Assembly (NCBI RefSeq): GCF_001424185.1
Contig: NZ_LMOM01000001.1
Coordinates: forward strand, 687,702 to 751,701
Source of the DNA: Deinococcus sp. Leaf326
GTDB lineage: Bacteria > Deinococcota > Deinococci > Deinococcales > Deinococcaceae
Direction: 5' to 3'
Length of the DNA stretch: 64,000 nucleotides
Position numbers and translations under genes: made by a program. Each line of letters opens with the position of its first letter. Within the stretch, counting starts at the first letter, position 1. The notes below the pieces were generated by a model. The model did no database searches. It saw only the letters and a list, made by a program, of their open reading frames with translations, and was not told the DNA's origin. Below, one piece after another: positions 39,448 to 51,643 of this stretch.

Positions 39448-39900
39448 CTATCCCTCCGCCGGTCCGGCCCATTCCTCCAGCAGGTACTGCAGGCGGGTCT
39501 GGGCATTGTCCTGGCTGCCGTACACACTGCGCCGCAGCTCGCCGCCCGGCGCGAAGGCCAGCCAGTGCGGCGTGCCCTCGGTCTGCCAATGCCGCGCGAA
39601 GCTGCCGTCCAGGTCGAGGGCCACCGCGAACGGCAGCCGGGCGAAGTCCCGCGCGAACCTGACGAGGGTCGGTTCCACGTCCCCACGCGCCAGGTTGCGG
39701 TGCCCGAGACTGGTATGCACGGCCAGCAGGTTCACCCGGTCGCCGAATTCACCGTGCAGCCGCTTCAGGAAAGGAATACCGCGCGACACGCAGCCGGGAC
39801 ATTCCAGGTTGAAGGTCATCACCAGCCCCGGCCGCGTCCAGTTGGCCGGCGGGGGCAGGGGAGAGCCGTAGACGAAATCGGTGGGGGCAGGCCACAGCAT
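39448..39900 (-). CDS. Thioredoxin-like (TlpA/AhpC-type) protein
   Basis: The start ATG at 39900 gives 150 residues. The redox motif CPGC is in TFNLECPGCVSRGIPFL near residue 34, and the remainder follows the thioredoxin fold (NLLAVHTSLGH, then FAVALDLDGSFARHW and TPHWLAFAPGGE). There is no signal peptide, so it is probably cytoplasmic. It is divergent from the substrate-binding protein at 39995. The ADP-ribosylglycohydrolase follows after 59 bases on the same strand. Confidence 0.85.
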   Translation of the reverse strand: MLWPAPTDFVYGSPLPPPANWTRPGLVMTFNLECPGCVSRGIPFLKRLHGEFGDRVNLLAVHTSLGHRNLARGDVEPTLVRFARDFARLPFAVALDLDGSFARHWQTEGTPHWLAFAPGGELRRSVYGSQDNAQTRLQYLLEEWAGPAEG

Positions 39901-39982
39901 GGGCGCAGTACAGCACGTCTGCCCAGACCCTATCCGGGCGAGCAGCGTGCACCAGCGCCCGGACGGGACTGGGCCGCTCCCG

Positions 39983-39988
39983 TATGCT
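39983..39988 (+). promoter_or_regulatory. -10 element of the substrate-binding protein (leaderless)
   Basis: TATGCT ends six bases before the ATG at 39995. There is no ribosome site. Confidence 0.55.
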
Positions 39989-39994
39989 GGCCGG

Positions 39995-40762
39995 ATGAAG
40001 CGCGCCCTGCTCGCCCTGCTGGCCCTCACCGCGGCCCTCCAGACCACTGCCCACGCCTCCACCGTCGCCGAGGTCAAGAAGAAGGGCGTGCTCGTGCTGG
40101 GCACCGACCCGACCTTCCGTCCCTTCGAGTTCAAGGGGACCGACGGCCAGATTCAGGGCTTTGACGTCGATATCGCGCGGGCGGTCGCGGGCGACCTGGG
40201 CGTGCGGCTCGAGATCCGGGCGGTGGGCTTCGGGGCGCTGATGCCCCAGGCCGTCACCTCGGGGCGGGTGGACATGGCGATGAGCGCCATCACCATCACC
40301 GCCGAGCGCGCCAAGGTCGTGGCCTTCAGTGCGCCGTACTACCGCAGCGCTCAGGTGTTCATCGTCCGCGACGGCAATCCCGGCAAGTTCGCGTGGCCCG
40401 CCGACGTGAAGGGTAAGACCATCGGCGTGCAGGCCAACACGACCGGGCAGTACGCGGCCGGCGACCTCCTGAAGCCGCGGGGCGCGGTCCTCAAGGTCTA
40501 CGACGACTTCGCGGGGGGGCTGGCCGACGTGCGCGCCGGGCGTGTGGCCGCCCTGATCGGGGACGCTCCGACCGTCACCGACCTGCAAAAGCGCCTGCCC
40601 GGCCAGTTCGCCCAGGCGGGCAAGGCGCTCGTGGCCGAGGATTACGGCATGGTCTTTGCCCGGGGCAGCGACCTCACTGCCGCCGCGAACAAGACCCTGG
40701 CCCGCCTGAAGGCCAGCGGCGAGTATCAGAAGCTGCTGAACAAGTGGATCGTGCAGAAGTAG
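39995..40762 (+). CDS. Amino-acid ABC transporter, substrate-binding protein
   Basis: The start ATG at 39995 gives 255 residues with a signal peptide (MKRALLALLALTAALQTTAHA). The bacterial solute-binding family 3 pattern is clear: GVLVLGTDPTFRPFEF, IQGFDVDIARAVAGDLGV, AMSAITITAERAKVVAFSAPYY. It captures polar amino acids outside the membrane. The matching permease lies 1.1 kb downstream (41866), with an SMR pair in between; no ATPase is in the window. Confidence 0.93.
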   Translation: MKRALLALLALTAALQTTAHASTVAEVKKKGVLVLGTDPTFRPFEFKGTDGQIQGFDVDIARAVAGDLGVRLEIRAVGFGALMPQAVTSGRVDMAMSAITITAERAKVVAFSAPYYRSAQVFIVRDGNPGKFAWPADVKGKTIGVQANTTGQYAAGDLLKPRGAVLKVYDDFAGGLADVRAGRVAALIGDAPTVTDLQKRLPGQFAQAGKALVAEDYGMVFARGSDLTAAANKTLARLKASGEYQKLLNKWIVQK

Positions 40763-40800
40763 ACGGGGTCAGGCGGCGGCCCCCACCCGGATCGCAGGGG

Positions 40801-41124
40801 TCAGCCGTGCAGGTGATGAAGCGCCGCCACACTCACGCCGATGAGCAGCAGCCCGGCCCAGGCGGTCGGCGTGAGCCGGGTGCCGTCCAGGCGGCGCGAG
40901 AGCAGTGCGCTGAGGGCGAGCCCCAGGCCGCCCCAGGTGGCGTAGGCGGTCGCCAGCGGTACGGTCTTCAGCGAGACTCCCAGCAGCCCGAAGGCGAGCA
41001 GCACGAGCGCCAGCGCCAGCACCCCCGGCCCCAGGCGGCGAAACCCGTCGGACTTCTTGAGCAGGGCGTTGGCACCCACGTCCAGCACGGCGGCCAGGGC
41101 CAGCAGCAGTGGGGCCGGGTTCAT
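40801..41124 (-). CDS. Small multidrug resistance (SMR) protein, second subunit
   Basis: The start ATG at 41124 gives 107 residues with four hydrophobic helices (MNPAPLLLALAAVLDVGAN). The family motif ATAYATWGGLGLALSALL is near 60. The glutamate usually essential in helix 1 is replaced by Asp (LDVGAN), a common trait of one partner in paired SMR pumps. It overlaps the upstream SMR gene by four bases, suggesting a heterodimer such as EbrAB, YkkCD or MdtIJ. Confidence 0.85.
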   Translation of the reverse strand: MNPAPLLLALAAVLDVGANALLKKSDGFRRLGPGVLALALVLLAFGLLGVSLKTVPLATAYATWGGLGLALSALLSRRLDGTRLTPTAWAGLLLIGVSVAALHHLHG

Positions 41125-41477
41125 GCCCGCACCTGGGCGGGCGCGCGGGTGCCCCGGTGGAGCAGCCAGGTGCCCAGGCACAGGCCTCCCAGCGCGGTCA
41201 CCCCCGGCAGGGTCAGGTGCTCGCCCAGCAGAGCGGCGCCCAGCAGCGTGACGAGCGCGAGGCCCGCTGCCTCCCACACGGCGAAGGCGACCGCCACCGG
41301 AATGCGCCGGAAGGCGTGCGAGAGCAGCACATAGGACGCGCCCACACACAGGGCGGTCAGGAGAACCCCCAGCGGCAGCCCCAACAGGGTCAGGCCGCCC
41401 AGGGCGGTGTATTTCAGGGAAAGGGTGCCGAAGACCTCCAGGCCGACGGCAGACAGCAGCGCAGTCCAGGCGCGCAT
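41121..41477 (-). CDS. Small multidrug resistance (SMR) protein, first subunit
   Basis: A 118-residue SMR protein (MRAWTALLSAVGLEVFGTL) with four hydrophobic helices. The key helix-1 glutamate is present (GLEVFGTLSLK), and AVAFAVWEAAGLALVTLLG gives the helix-3 motif. With the next gene (ATGA overlap) it probably forms a heterodimeric proton-coupled efflux pump for cations or guanidinium-like compounds. The region upstream can fold into alternative hairpins. Confidence 0.87.
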   Translation of the reverse strand: MRAWTALLSAVGLEVFGTLSLKYTALGGLTLLGLPLGVLLTALCVGASYVLLSHAFRRIPVAVAFAVWEAAGLALVTLLGAALLGEHLTLPGVTALGGLCLGTWLLHRGTRAPAQVRA

Positions 41478-41865
41478 AGGTTCACATCCTTGAGGGTTCG
41501 TGGAGCACGCAGAAAACGGCGACCGGCAGAGCGGAATTGTCGGTTGCTGCCGCTAGGTCCGGCTGCGGACGTAGAGCCACGAAATCAGGGCATGGGGGAC
41601 GGTTTCGTTGCGGTACGCTTTGGCGCGCACGTCGTTTCACCCGGCACTTTGCAGAATCCCGGACCTCTGGTGGGTCCGTGCCGGGCCCCTGCCCCGGTTG
41701 GGTGGACGGCGCCGACTCTGGGTCCAGTCTACCCGTTTGGTGGTCAGGCGACTGTCAGCGTAGGCAGCCTTGGGGGGGCTACCCGCCGGAATCTGTCCCC
41801 TGGCCTGGGCAAAAAGCGTCTGGAGGCGCCGCGCCTCTGGCCCGATACCTTAGACTGCCCGGCGC
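41478..41865. other. 388-base intergenic region with structured elements
   Basis: No gene is credible here. Near the SMR start are GTCCG/CGGAC (41557-41570) and CGGCAG/CTGCCG (41524-41529 with 41547-41552); the latter competes with GCGG/CCGC (41531-41534 with 41550-41553). Further on, CCGGCAC/GTGCCGG (41641-41647 with 41678-41684) encloses CGGACC/GGTCCG. These could be leader RNA structures, but they match no riboswitch I can name. Confidence 0.4.
41851..41856 (+). promoter_or_regulatory. -10 element of the ABC permease gene
   Basis: TAGACT lies nine bases upstream of the ATG at 41866, giving a very short or absent leader. Confidence 0.45.
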
Positions 41866-42561
<696 letters not shown>

Positions 42562-42568
42562 GGGGCGG

Positions 42569-43360
42569 CTAGCGCTCGGCGGCCCAGGCCTGCACGGCGG
42601 CGTGCTGGTAGGCCGCCAGGCCCGGCCTGACCCGGTCGATGTTGCGGGTGAAGCGCTCGTCGCCTACCCACAGGTCCGACACGTTCCGCAGCATCTGCGG
42701 CGAGCAGTCGTAGTACCAGCGGTCGAAATGGGCCCGCTGCGCTTCTGCCGCCGCCGCCGCTTGCGGGCTGTCGGGGCCCACTCCGGCGTCCATGAGGGCC
42801 ACGTAGCGCGCGTTGATGGCCTCCATCTCGGCCTTGAGCTGTGCCCAGTCGGCCTTCGTGTACTTCTCCGTGCGCGCCCGGCTCTGGCCGTACGCCTCGG
42901 TGTCGCCCCAGCGCTCCTGCACCTCGTCCTCATACTGGCCGTGGTCGAAGCTGCCGAACATCTCCTTGAGTTCCTCTCTGGTCATGGGTGCTCCTTCGCG
43001 CCTGGCGGCGCCGAGTAGGGAGGTGACGGCGCTCAGTTTCTGCCGGGTCTGCCGCAGCTGCTCGGTCAGCAGCGTGGCCTGAAGCTCCAGGGCGCGCCGT
43101 TCCTCGGCCGCGCCCGCGCCGAGCAGCCGCGCGATGTCGGCCAGGGAAAAGCCCAGGTCGCGCCAGGTCAGTACTCGGCGCAGCCGCTCCAGATCGGCGG
43201 GCGTGTACAGGCGGTAATTGGCCTCACTGCGCGCCGAGGGCCGCAGCAATCCCAGGTCGTCGTAGTGGTGCAGCGTGCGGATACTCAGGCGGGTCAGCTC
43301 GGCGACCTCACCCACAGTCCATAGCGTCTGCGTGCCGGTCGGTGCGCCGGTGGTCTGCAA
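42569..43360 (-). CDS. MerR-family regulator with TipAS domain
   Basis: A 263-residue regulator starting with TTG, nine bases after AGGAGG. The MerR winged helix is at residues 12-80 (VGEVAELTRLSIRTLHHYDDLGLL), followed by a dimerisation coiled coil. The C-terminal half (from about 125, EELKEMFGSFDHGQYEDEV) is the TipAS antibiotic-recognition domain. TipA-type proteins sense thiopeptides or other drugs and switch on resistance. No obvious target pump adjoins it, though the SMR pair is 1.1 kb away. Confidence 0.92.
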   Translation of the reverse strand: MQTTGAPTGTQTLWTVGEVAELTRLSIRTLHHYDDLGLLRPSARSEANYRLYTPADLERLRRVLTWRDLGFSLADIARLLGAGAAEERRALELQATLLTEQLRQTRQKLSAVTSLLGAARREGAPMTREELKEMFGSFDHGQYEDEVQERWGDTEAYGQSRARTEKYTKADWAQLKAEMEAINARYVALMDAGVGPDSPQAAAAAEAQRAHFDRWYYDCSPQMLRNVSDLWVGDERFTRNIDRVRPGLAAYQHAAVQAWAAER

Positions 43361-43430
43361 GTCCCTTCACCTCCTGCGTTCCACGCTAAGGGCTGACGTG
43401 GCGTGAGGGTCAAGCCCCCACTGGGCCATG

Positions 43431-43457
43431 AAAAAGCTGGCGGAACTTCTCCGCCAG
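43431..43457 (-). terminator. Terminator of the cox-like operon
   Basis: On the minus strand an 8-bp stem, CTGGCGGA with TCCGCCAG and a five-base loop (43437-43457), is followed by CTTTTT. Confidence 0.85.
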
Positions 43458-43495
43458 CCAGGCCCGTAGGACGCCGGTGTCCATCCCCGGTGTGC

Positions 43496-44290
<795 letters not shown>

Positions 44291-44359
44291 GGGTGCCTCG
44301 CTTGGGGGTCGTGAGGAAAAGGAAGGGAGAAGCCGGGCCGCCGCGGCCCAGTCGGTGGC

Positions 44360-46750
<2,391 letters not shown>

Positions 46751-46831
46751 GGGGGTCTCCGGATGGGGGAGGGAAGAGCGGCTGGGCCTGCGGAGTACGC
46801 CGTCGCCGTGCATGCGCAGAGCCCGCCGGGC

Positions 46832-47329
46832 TCAGTCGTCGGCGGCCTGCGACTGGCCGGGCGCGGCCTCGCGGATGGCTCCGGCCGCCTGCTGTACGGC
46901 CTTGACGATGTTGTGGTAGCCCGTGCAGCGGCAGTAGTTGCCTTCCAGGTGGAAGCGGATCTCTTCCTCGCTGGGCTGCGGGTTGTGCCTGAGCAGTTCG
47001 GCCGAGGCCATGATCATGCCGGGGGTGCAGAACCCGCACTGCAGGCCATGCTGTTCCCAGAATCCCGTCTGGAGGGGGTGCAGGTCGCCGGGCGTGCCCA
47101 TGCCCTCGATGGTCGTCACGGGCAGGTCGCCCACCTGCACGGCCAGCAGGGTGCAGCTCTTGACCGCGTCGCCGCCCACATGCACGGTGCAGGCGCCGCA
47201 TTGGCTGGTGTCGCAGCCTACGTGCGTGCCGGTCAGGGCCAGGTCTTCACGCAGGAACTGCACGAGCAGCCGGCGGGGTTCCACCTCACGGGTGTACGTC
47301 TTGCCGTTCACGGTCATGGTCACGTTCAT
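46832..47329 (-). CDS. Molybdenum hydroxylase, [2Fe-2S] small subunit (CoxS-like)
   Basis: The start ATG at 47329 ([18 protein letters not shown]) gives 165 residues. The plant-type ferredoxin cluster is [13 protein letters not shown] near 40, and the second cluster is [10 protein letters not shown] near 100 with [10 protein letters not shown] near 135. It carries electrons from the molybdenum site to FAD. It is the first gene of the operon. A good GGGAGG site lies just upstream. The C-terminus QAADD is the same as in the large subunit. Confidence 0.94.
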   Translation of the reverse strand: MNVTMTVNGKTYTREVEPRRLLVQFLREDLALTGTHVGCDTSQCGACTVHVGGDAVKSCTLLAVQVGDLPVTTIEGMGTPGDLHPLQTGFWEQHGLQCGFCTPGMIMASAELLRHNPQPSEEEIRFHLEGNYCRCTGYHNIVKAVQQAAGAIREAAPGQSQAADD

Positions 47330-47481
47330 GGGACCTCCCGGTGGGGCCAGCCGACCCTCACCCTCAGTTGTAGGACCGTTCCATTCAAGCACACGAAGTG
47401 ACCCGGCGGGGCACGCCCCCGGCGGCTGGCTTACCGGGACACGGGTGTAACGCCGCTTGCAGCCCGGAGCCCGCCAGGGTG

Positions 47482-47487
47482 TAAAAT
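47482..47487 (+). promoter_or_regulatory. Possible promoter of the NADH dehydrogenase gene
   Basis: TAAAAT is near the -10 consensus; TTGCAG (47457-47462) lies 19 bases upstream of it. The leader would be about 80 bases. Confidence 0.45.
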
Positions 47488-47575
47488 GGACACATACCCG
47501 GGTGCGAACCCCGGTGTTTTTGCGGGCAGGTTGCCGATAACACTGACTCGTGAATTCGTTCACAGGAGAACTGCT

Positions 47576-48715
<1,140 letters not shown>

Positions 48716-48720
48716 GCACG

Positions 48721-48769
48721 CCAATAGAGAACCGGCCGGGAACATGTTTCCCGGCCGGTTCTCTATTGG
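48721..48769. terminator. 22-bp perfect hairpin between convergent genes
   Basis: The left arm 48721-48742 (CCAATAGAGAACCGG and on) pairs perfectly with 48748-48769 around a five-base loop. It starts six bases after one gene and reaches into the last codons of the opposing one. It probably stops transcription both ways. Confidence 0.65.
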
Positions 48770-49314
48770 GTAGGCGACTGGCCTTCGCCGTTCTGCTCGG
48801 CCACCCACCGCCGCGCCTGCTCCAGCGTGCCGGGCTGCGCCGTGTCGAGCCGCAGCAGCGGGGCAGAGAGGTCCAGCGGCGACCAGCCCGCGTGGGGCGG
48901 CAGATCGGCATGGTCGAAGGGCAGGTCGATGCCGGGGCGGGTGCCAGCGGCGACCCGCGCGGCGTGGCGAGTGCGCAGGAGCTCTAGCGGCGCCCCACAG
49001 TACACCTGGAGCAGGCGCGCCCCCGAGGTCCCGGCCAGCGCCAGGAGGTGCGGCTCACTGACGCCCCGGTGAAAATGCGTCTCGAGCACCAGGCTTCCGC
49101 CTGCCGAGAGGATCACCTCAGCCACATGGAACATCAGCGCGAAGCTCAGCGGGCCGCCTTGAGCCTGGGGCAACTCGGGCAGGTGGGCATAGAGCAGGCC
49201 CTTGTAGTCGTCCTTGGTCACCAGTGGCCAGCCGAGGGTCCGGGCCAGCGGCGCGGCAAGCGTCGTCTTGCCGGCGGCAGGCAGGCCCGAGACGACCAGG
49301 AGGGTAGGGGTCAT
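48763..49314 (-). CDS. P-loop kinase, AAA_33 type (second of pair)
   Basis: The start ATG at 49314 ([18 protein letters not shown]) gives 183 residues. Walker A is [11 protein letters not shown] near 10, and a VLETHFHRG stretch is near 76. The family includes small-molecule and zeta-toxin-like kinases; the substrate is unknown. It overlaps the preceding kinase gene by four bases. The two proteins share the layout but not close sequence. Confidence 0.8.
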   Translation of the reverse strand: MTPTLLVVSGLPAAGKTTLAAPLARTLGWPLVTKDDYKGLLYAHLPELPQAQGGPLSFALMFHVAEVILSAGGSLVLETHFHRGVSEPHLLALAGTSGARLLQVYCGAPLELLRTRHAARVAAGTRPGIDLPFDHADLPPHAGWSPLDLSAPLLRLDTAQPGTLEQARRWVAEQNGEGQSPTQ

Positions 49315-49844
49315 GGGGCCAGTGTGGGGAGGCCCAGCCCTGCGAGCAACCGCCGAAAGTCGGAGCCCGGCGTGCCCTGCGCCGTGTCGACGACAAGCCG
49401 GGGCGTGGTCCAGGGCTGGTACTCGCGCCCGTAACGTTCCAGGTCGGCCAGGGTCGGCGGGGCCCACTGCCCGGTGTGGTCCTGCCCCGAGGCGTGGCGC
49501 GCCTCCACCCGCCGCCGGTGTTCGGCCGGGTCCGAGCAGATCACCTCAATGTCGAACAGGGTGGCCCCGCTCTGCCGCGCGACCTCAGCCCAGGCGTCCC
49601 GCGTCTCGGACACGGGGTTGACACAGTCAGCCACCACGCTCAGGCCCAGGCTGAGGTTGTCGGCGGCGACGGCGTACTCCACCGCGTAGCCCTCGACCGT
49701 TATCCCTGTCTGTCCGGCATTCAGCAGGGCGGCCTCGACCGTATCTACGCGCAGGTACGCCGCGCCCAGGTGCCCCGCGAGGGCGCGGGCCAGCGTGCTC
49801 TTGCCCGTGCCGGGTAGGCCAGAGAAGACGAACAATGACGGCAC
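49311..49844 (-). CDS. P-loop kinase, AAA_33 type (first of pair)
   Basis: The GTG at 49844 (MPSLFVFSGLPGTGKSTL) gives 177 residues; a longer ATG start at 49877 has no support. Walker A is GLPGTGKSTLARAL near 9. A -10 TACCGT lies six bases before the GTG. The enzyme probably phosphorylates a small molecule; the substrate is unknown. It is followed directly by a second kinase in an ATGA overlap. Confidence 0.8.
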   Translation of the reverse strand: MPSLFVFSGLPGTGKSTLARALAGHLGAAYLRVDTVEAALLNAGQTGITVEGYAVEYAVAADNLSLGLSVVADCVNPVSETRDAWAEVARQSGATLFDIEVICSDPAEHRRRVEARHASGQDHTGQWAPPTLADLERYGREYQPWTTPRLVVDTAQGTPGSDFRRLLAGLGLPTLAP

Positions 49845-49850
49845 ATCCCT

Positions 49851-49856
49851 ACGGTA
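49851..49856 (-). promoter_or_regulatory. -10 element of the kinase pair (leaderless)
   Basis: TACCGT on the minus strand, six bases before the GTG at 49844. Confidence 0.4.
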
Positions 49857-50035
49857 ACTGAGGCCGCCCACCCTCACCCCGCCGGTAGTCGCCTGCTATC
49901 CCCGATGCGGGCCGCGCACTCGGCTCTGCGGCGGGAAGGGAGCTGGGGAACATCCGGGGCCGGAGGCCCACGCATAATCCGAAGCATTCAGGAGTGCCGG
50001 CAGTCTTGGCGGCGCGCCCTACACGGTGCGGCAGT

Positions 50036-51055
50036 TCAGCGCCAGCCCAGCGCCGGGGCCACGTGCTTGAGGATGTTCTCGATCACGTGGGCGTTGTAGT
50101 CCACGCCAAGCTGATTGGGCACGGTGAGGAGGAGGGTATCAGCCTCGGCAATCGCGGTGTCGCCGCGCAGTTCCTCAATCAGTCGATCCGGTTCGGCGGC
50201 GTAGCTGCGCCCGAACACGGCCCGCGTATTGTCAATCCGGCCGAACTGGTCGCTGCCCTGACCCTGTCCGCCGAAGTACGCCCGGTCGCGGTCATCAGTA
50301 ATTGCGAAGATGCTTCGGCTCACCGAGACGCGCGGGGGCCGAGCATGTCCAGCCTCCGCCCAGGCGGCGCGGTAGGCCCGGATCTGGTCGGCCTGCTGCT
50401 CGTGAAAGGGTTTGCCGCTCTCGTCGAAGACCAGCGTGGAGCTCTGCAGGTTCATGCCCATCTGGGCTGCCCATACGGCGGTCGGCGTGGTGGCCGCCCC
50501 CCACCAGACGCGCTCCCGCAGGCCCTCCGAATGGGGTTCAAGCCGCAGCAGTCCCGGCGGATTGGGAAACATCGGGCGCGGGCTGGGCTGGGCAAAGCCC
50601 TCGCCGCCCAGCAGGTGCAGGAAGACCTCGCTGTGGCGGCGGGCCATGTCGGCGTCGCTCTCGCCCTCGGCCGGGGCATACCCGAAGTGGCGCCAGCCGT
50701 CGACGACCTGTTCGGGCGACCCCCGGCTGATGCCGAGTTGCAGCCGTCCACCGGCGATCAGGTCGGCCGAACCCGCATCTTCGGCCATATAGAAGGGGTT
50801 CTCGTAACGCATGTCGATCACGCCCGTGCCAATCTCGATCCGGCTGGTCTTGGCTCCGATGGCCGCCAGTAGCGGAAAGGGCGAGGACAACTGCCGGGCG
50901 AAGTGGTGGACGCGGTAGTAGGCGCCGTCTGCGCCGAGTTCCTCGGCCGCCACCGCCAGATCGATGGACTGCAGCAGCACGTCGCTGGCCGAGCGAGTTC
51001 CCGACTGCGGCGAGGGCGTCCAGTGGCCGAAGGAGAGAAAGCCGATGTTCTTCAT
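50036..51055 (-). CDS. LLM-class flavin-dependent oxidoreductase
   Basis: The start ATG at 51055 (MKNIGFLSFGHWTPSPQSG) gives 339 residues. It shows the luciferase-like barrel pattern: GADGAYYRVHHFARQLSSP near 42, KTSRIEIGTGVIDMRYENPF near 68, and GRLQLGISRGSPEQVVDGW near 102. Such enzymes use reduced flavin to oxidise aldehydes or other organics. The promoter overlaps a palindrome, so it is probably repressed until an inducer appears. Confidence 0.9.
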   Translation of the reverse strand: MKNIGFLSFGHWTPSPQSGTRSASDVLLQSIDLAVAAEELGADGAYYRVHHFARQLSSPFPLLAAIGAKTSRIEIGTGVIDMRYENPFYMAEDAGSADLIAGGRLQLGISRGSPEQVVDGWRHFGYAPAEGESDADMARRHSEVFLHLLGGEGFAQPSPRPMFPNPPGLLRLEPHSEGLRERVWWGAATTPTAVWAAQMGMNLQSSTLVFDESGKPFHEQQADQIRAYRAAWAEAGHARPPRVSVSRSIFAITDDRDRAYFGGQGQGSDQFGRIDNTRAVFGRSYAAEPDRLIEELRGDTAIAEADTLLLTVPNQLGVDYNAHVIENILKHVAPALGWR

Positions 51056-51061
51056 AGAGAA

Positions 51062-51097
51062 AGAATATCGCTTTAGGTTTGAAAAGTAAACCGGTTT
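51062..51097 (-). promoter_or_regulatory. Promoter and palindromic operator of the LLM gene
   Basis: The -10 TATTCT (51062-51067) ends six bases before the ATG, so the mRNA is leaderless. AAACCGGTTT (51088-51097) is a perfect palindrome over the -35. TTTGAAAAG is repeated on both sides of it (51078-51086 and 51100-51108). Confidence 0.6.
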
Positions 51098-51184
51098 GTT
51101 TTGAAAAGCTCTGCGTGATCCTGAGGAGAAGTGGAGGCTGAGTGGGGAGTCGGGCTCGCCTCTGGACCCGTGCCGCAGGACGGG

Positions 51185-51190
51185 CATACT
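51185..51190 (+). promoter_or_regulatory. -10-like element before the 122-residue hypothetical
   Basis: CATACT ends six bases before the GTG at 51197. Confidence 0.35.
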
Positions 51191-51196
51191 GGATCA

Positions 51197-51565
51197 GTGG
51201 CCCTCGTGCTTCCCCCGCCGGAACTTGCCCGCCGCCGCCCGGTCTGGGCTGCGCTCTCGGCGCTGTTTCTGGACTCCGAACTTGGGGAAGCCGACTACCT
51301 GCATATTGCCCGCGTCCTGCACGGCTCGGGATACGCTCCGGACGAATGGCGGATCATCCTGCGGACCGAGGTGGCTCCGGTGGTCGGCGGCAATCTGTGG
51401 TCGGTGGCCGGCGAGTGGGCCGGGTTCGACGGGGTGTGGCTCGAAACCAGGGTGCTGGGCCGCGCGCCGCGCGCCACGCTGGAAGGCCGCTGGGCCCTCC
51501 GCCGGATTGCCCCAGACCTGGATCGCCTCGAACAGGTCTACCGGGAGGAACACGCCCGGTCGTGA
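51197..51565 (+). CDS. Conserved hypothetical protein (DUF7079-like)
   Basis: The GTG at 51197 gives 122 residues and sits six bases after a -10-like CATACT; an ATG at 51131 in frame would add 22 residues. The sequence VWAALSALFLDSELGEADY, then HIARVLHGSGYAPDEWRIIL and EVAPVVGGNLWSVAGEWAGFD looks like a small conserved family of unknown role. It has no signal peptide and no catalytic motif. It is divergent from the LLM gene. Confidence 0.65.
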   Translation: MALVLPPPELARRRPVWAALSALFLDSELGEADYLHIARVLHGSGYAPDEWRIILRTEVAPVVGGNLWSVAGEWAGFDGVWLETRVLGRAPRATLEGRWALRRIAPDLDRLEQVYREEHARS

Positions 51566-51615
51566 CCGCAGGCTCCGGGGGATGCCCAGGGCCTCAAGCC
51601 GGGACGGGCCTGCGG
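51566..51615. terminator. Possible hairpin between convergent genes
   Basis: CCGCAGGC (51566-51573) pairs with GCCTGCGG (51608-51615) around a 34-base loop. There is no T-run. Confidence 0.3.
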
Positions 51616-51643
51616 GCGCGGCCAGGCTGCTCAGGACTCACGC

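Noticed and set aside
41478..41600. Guanidine (ykkC) riboswitch before the SMR pair
   Set aside because: The genes fit, but the conserved CTGGTCCGAGAG and ACACGG elements are absent, and no ACGR loop pair or class III pseudoknot pattern is seen.
41700..41760. T-box leader before the permease (GGGTGGAC string)
   Set aside because: The TGGNACC core and a following terminator are missing, and the permease promoter appears to lie downstream of it.
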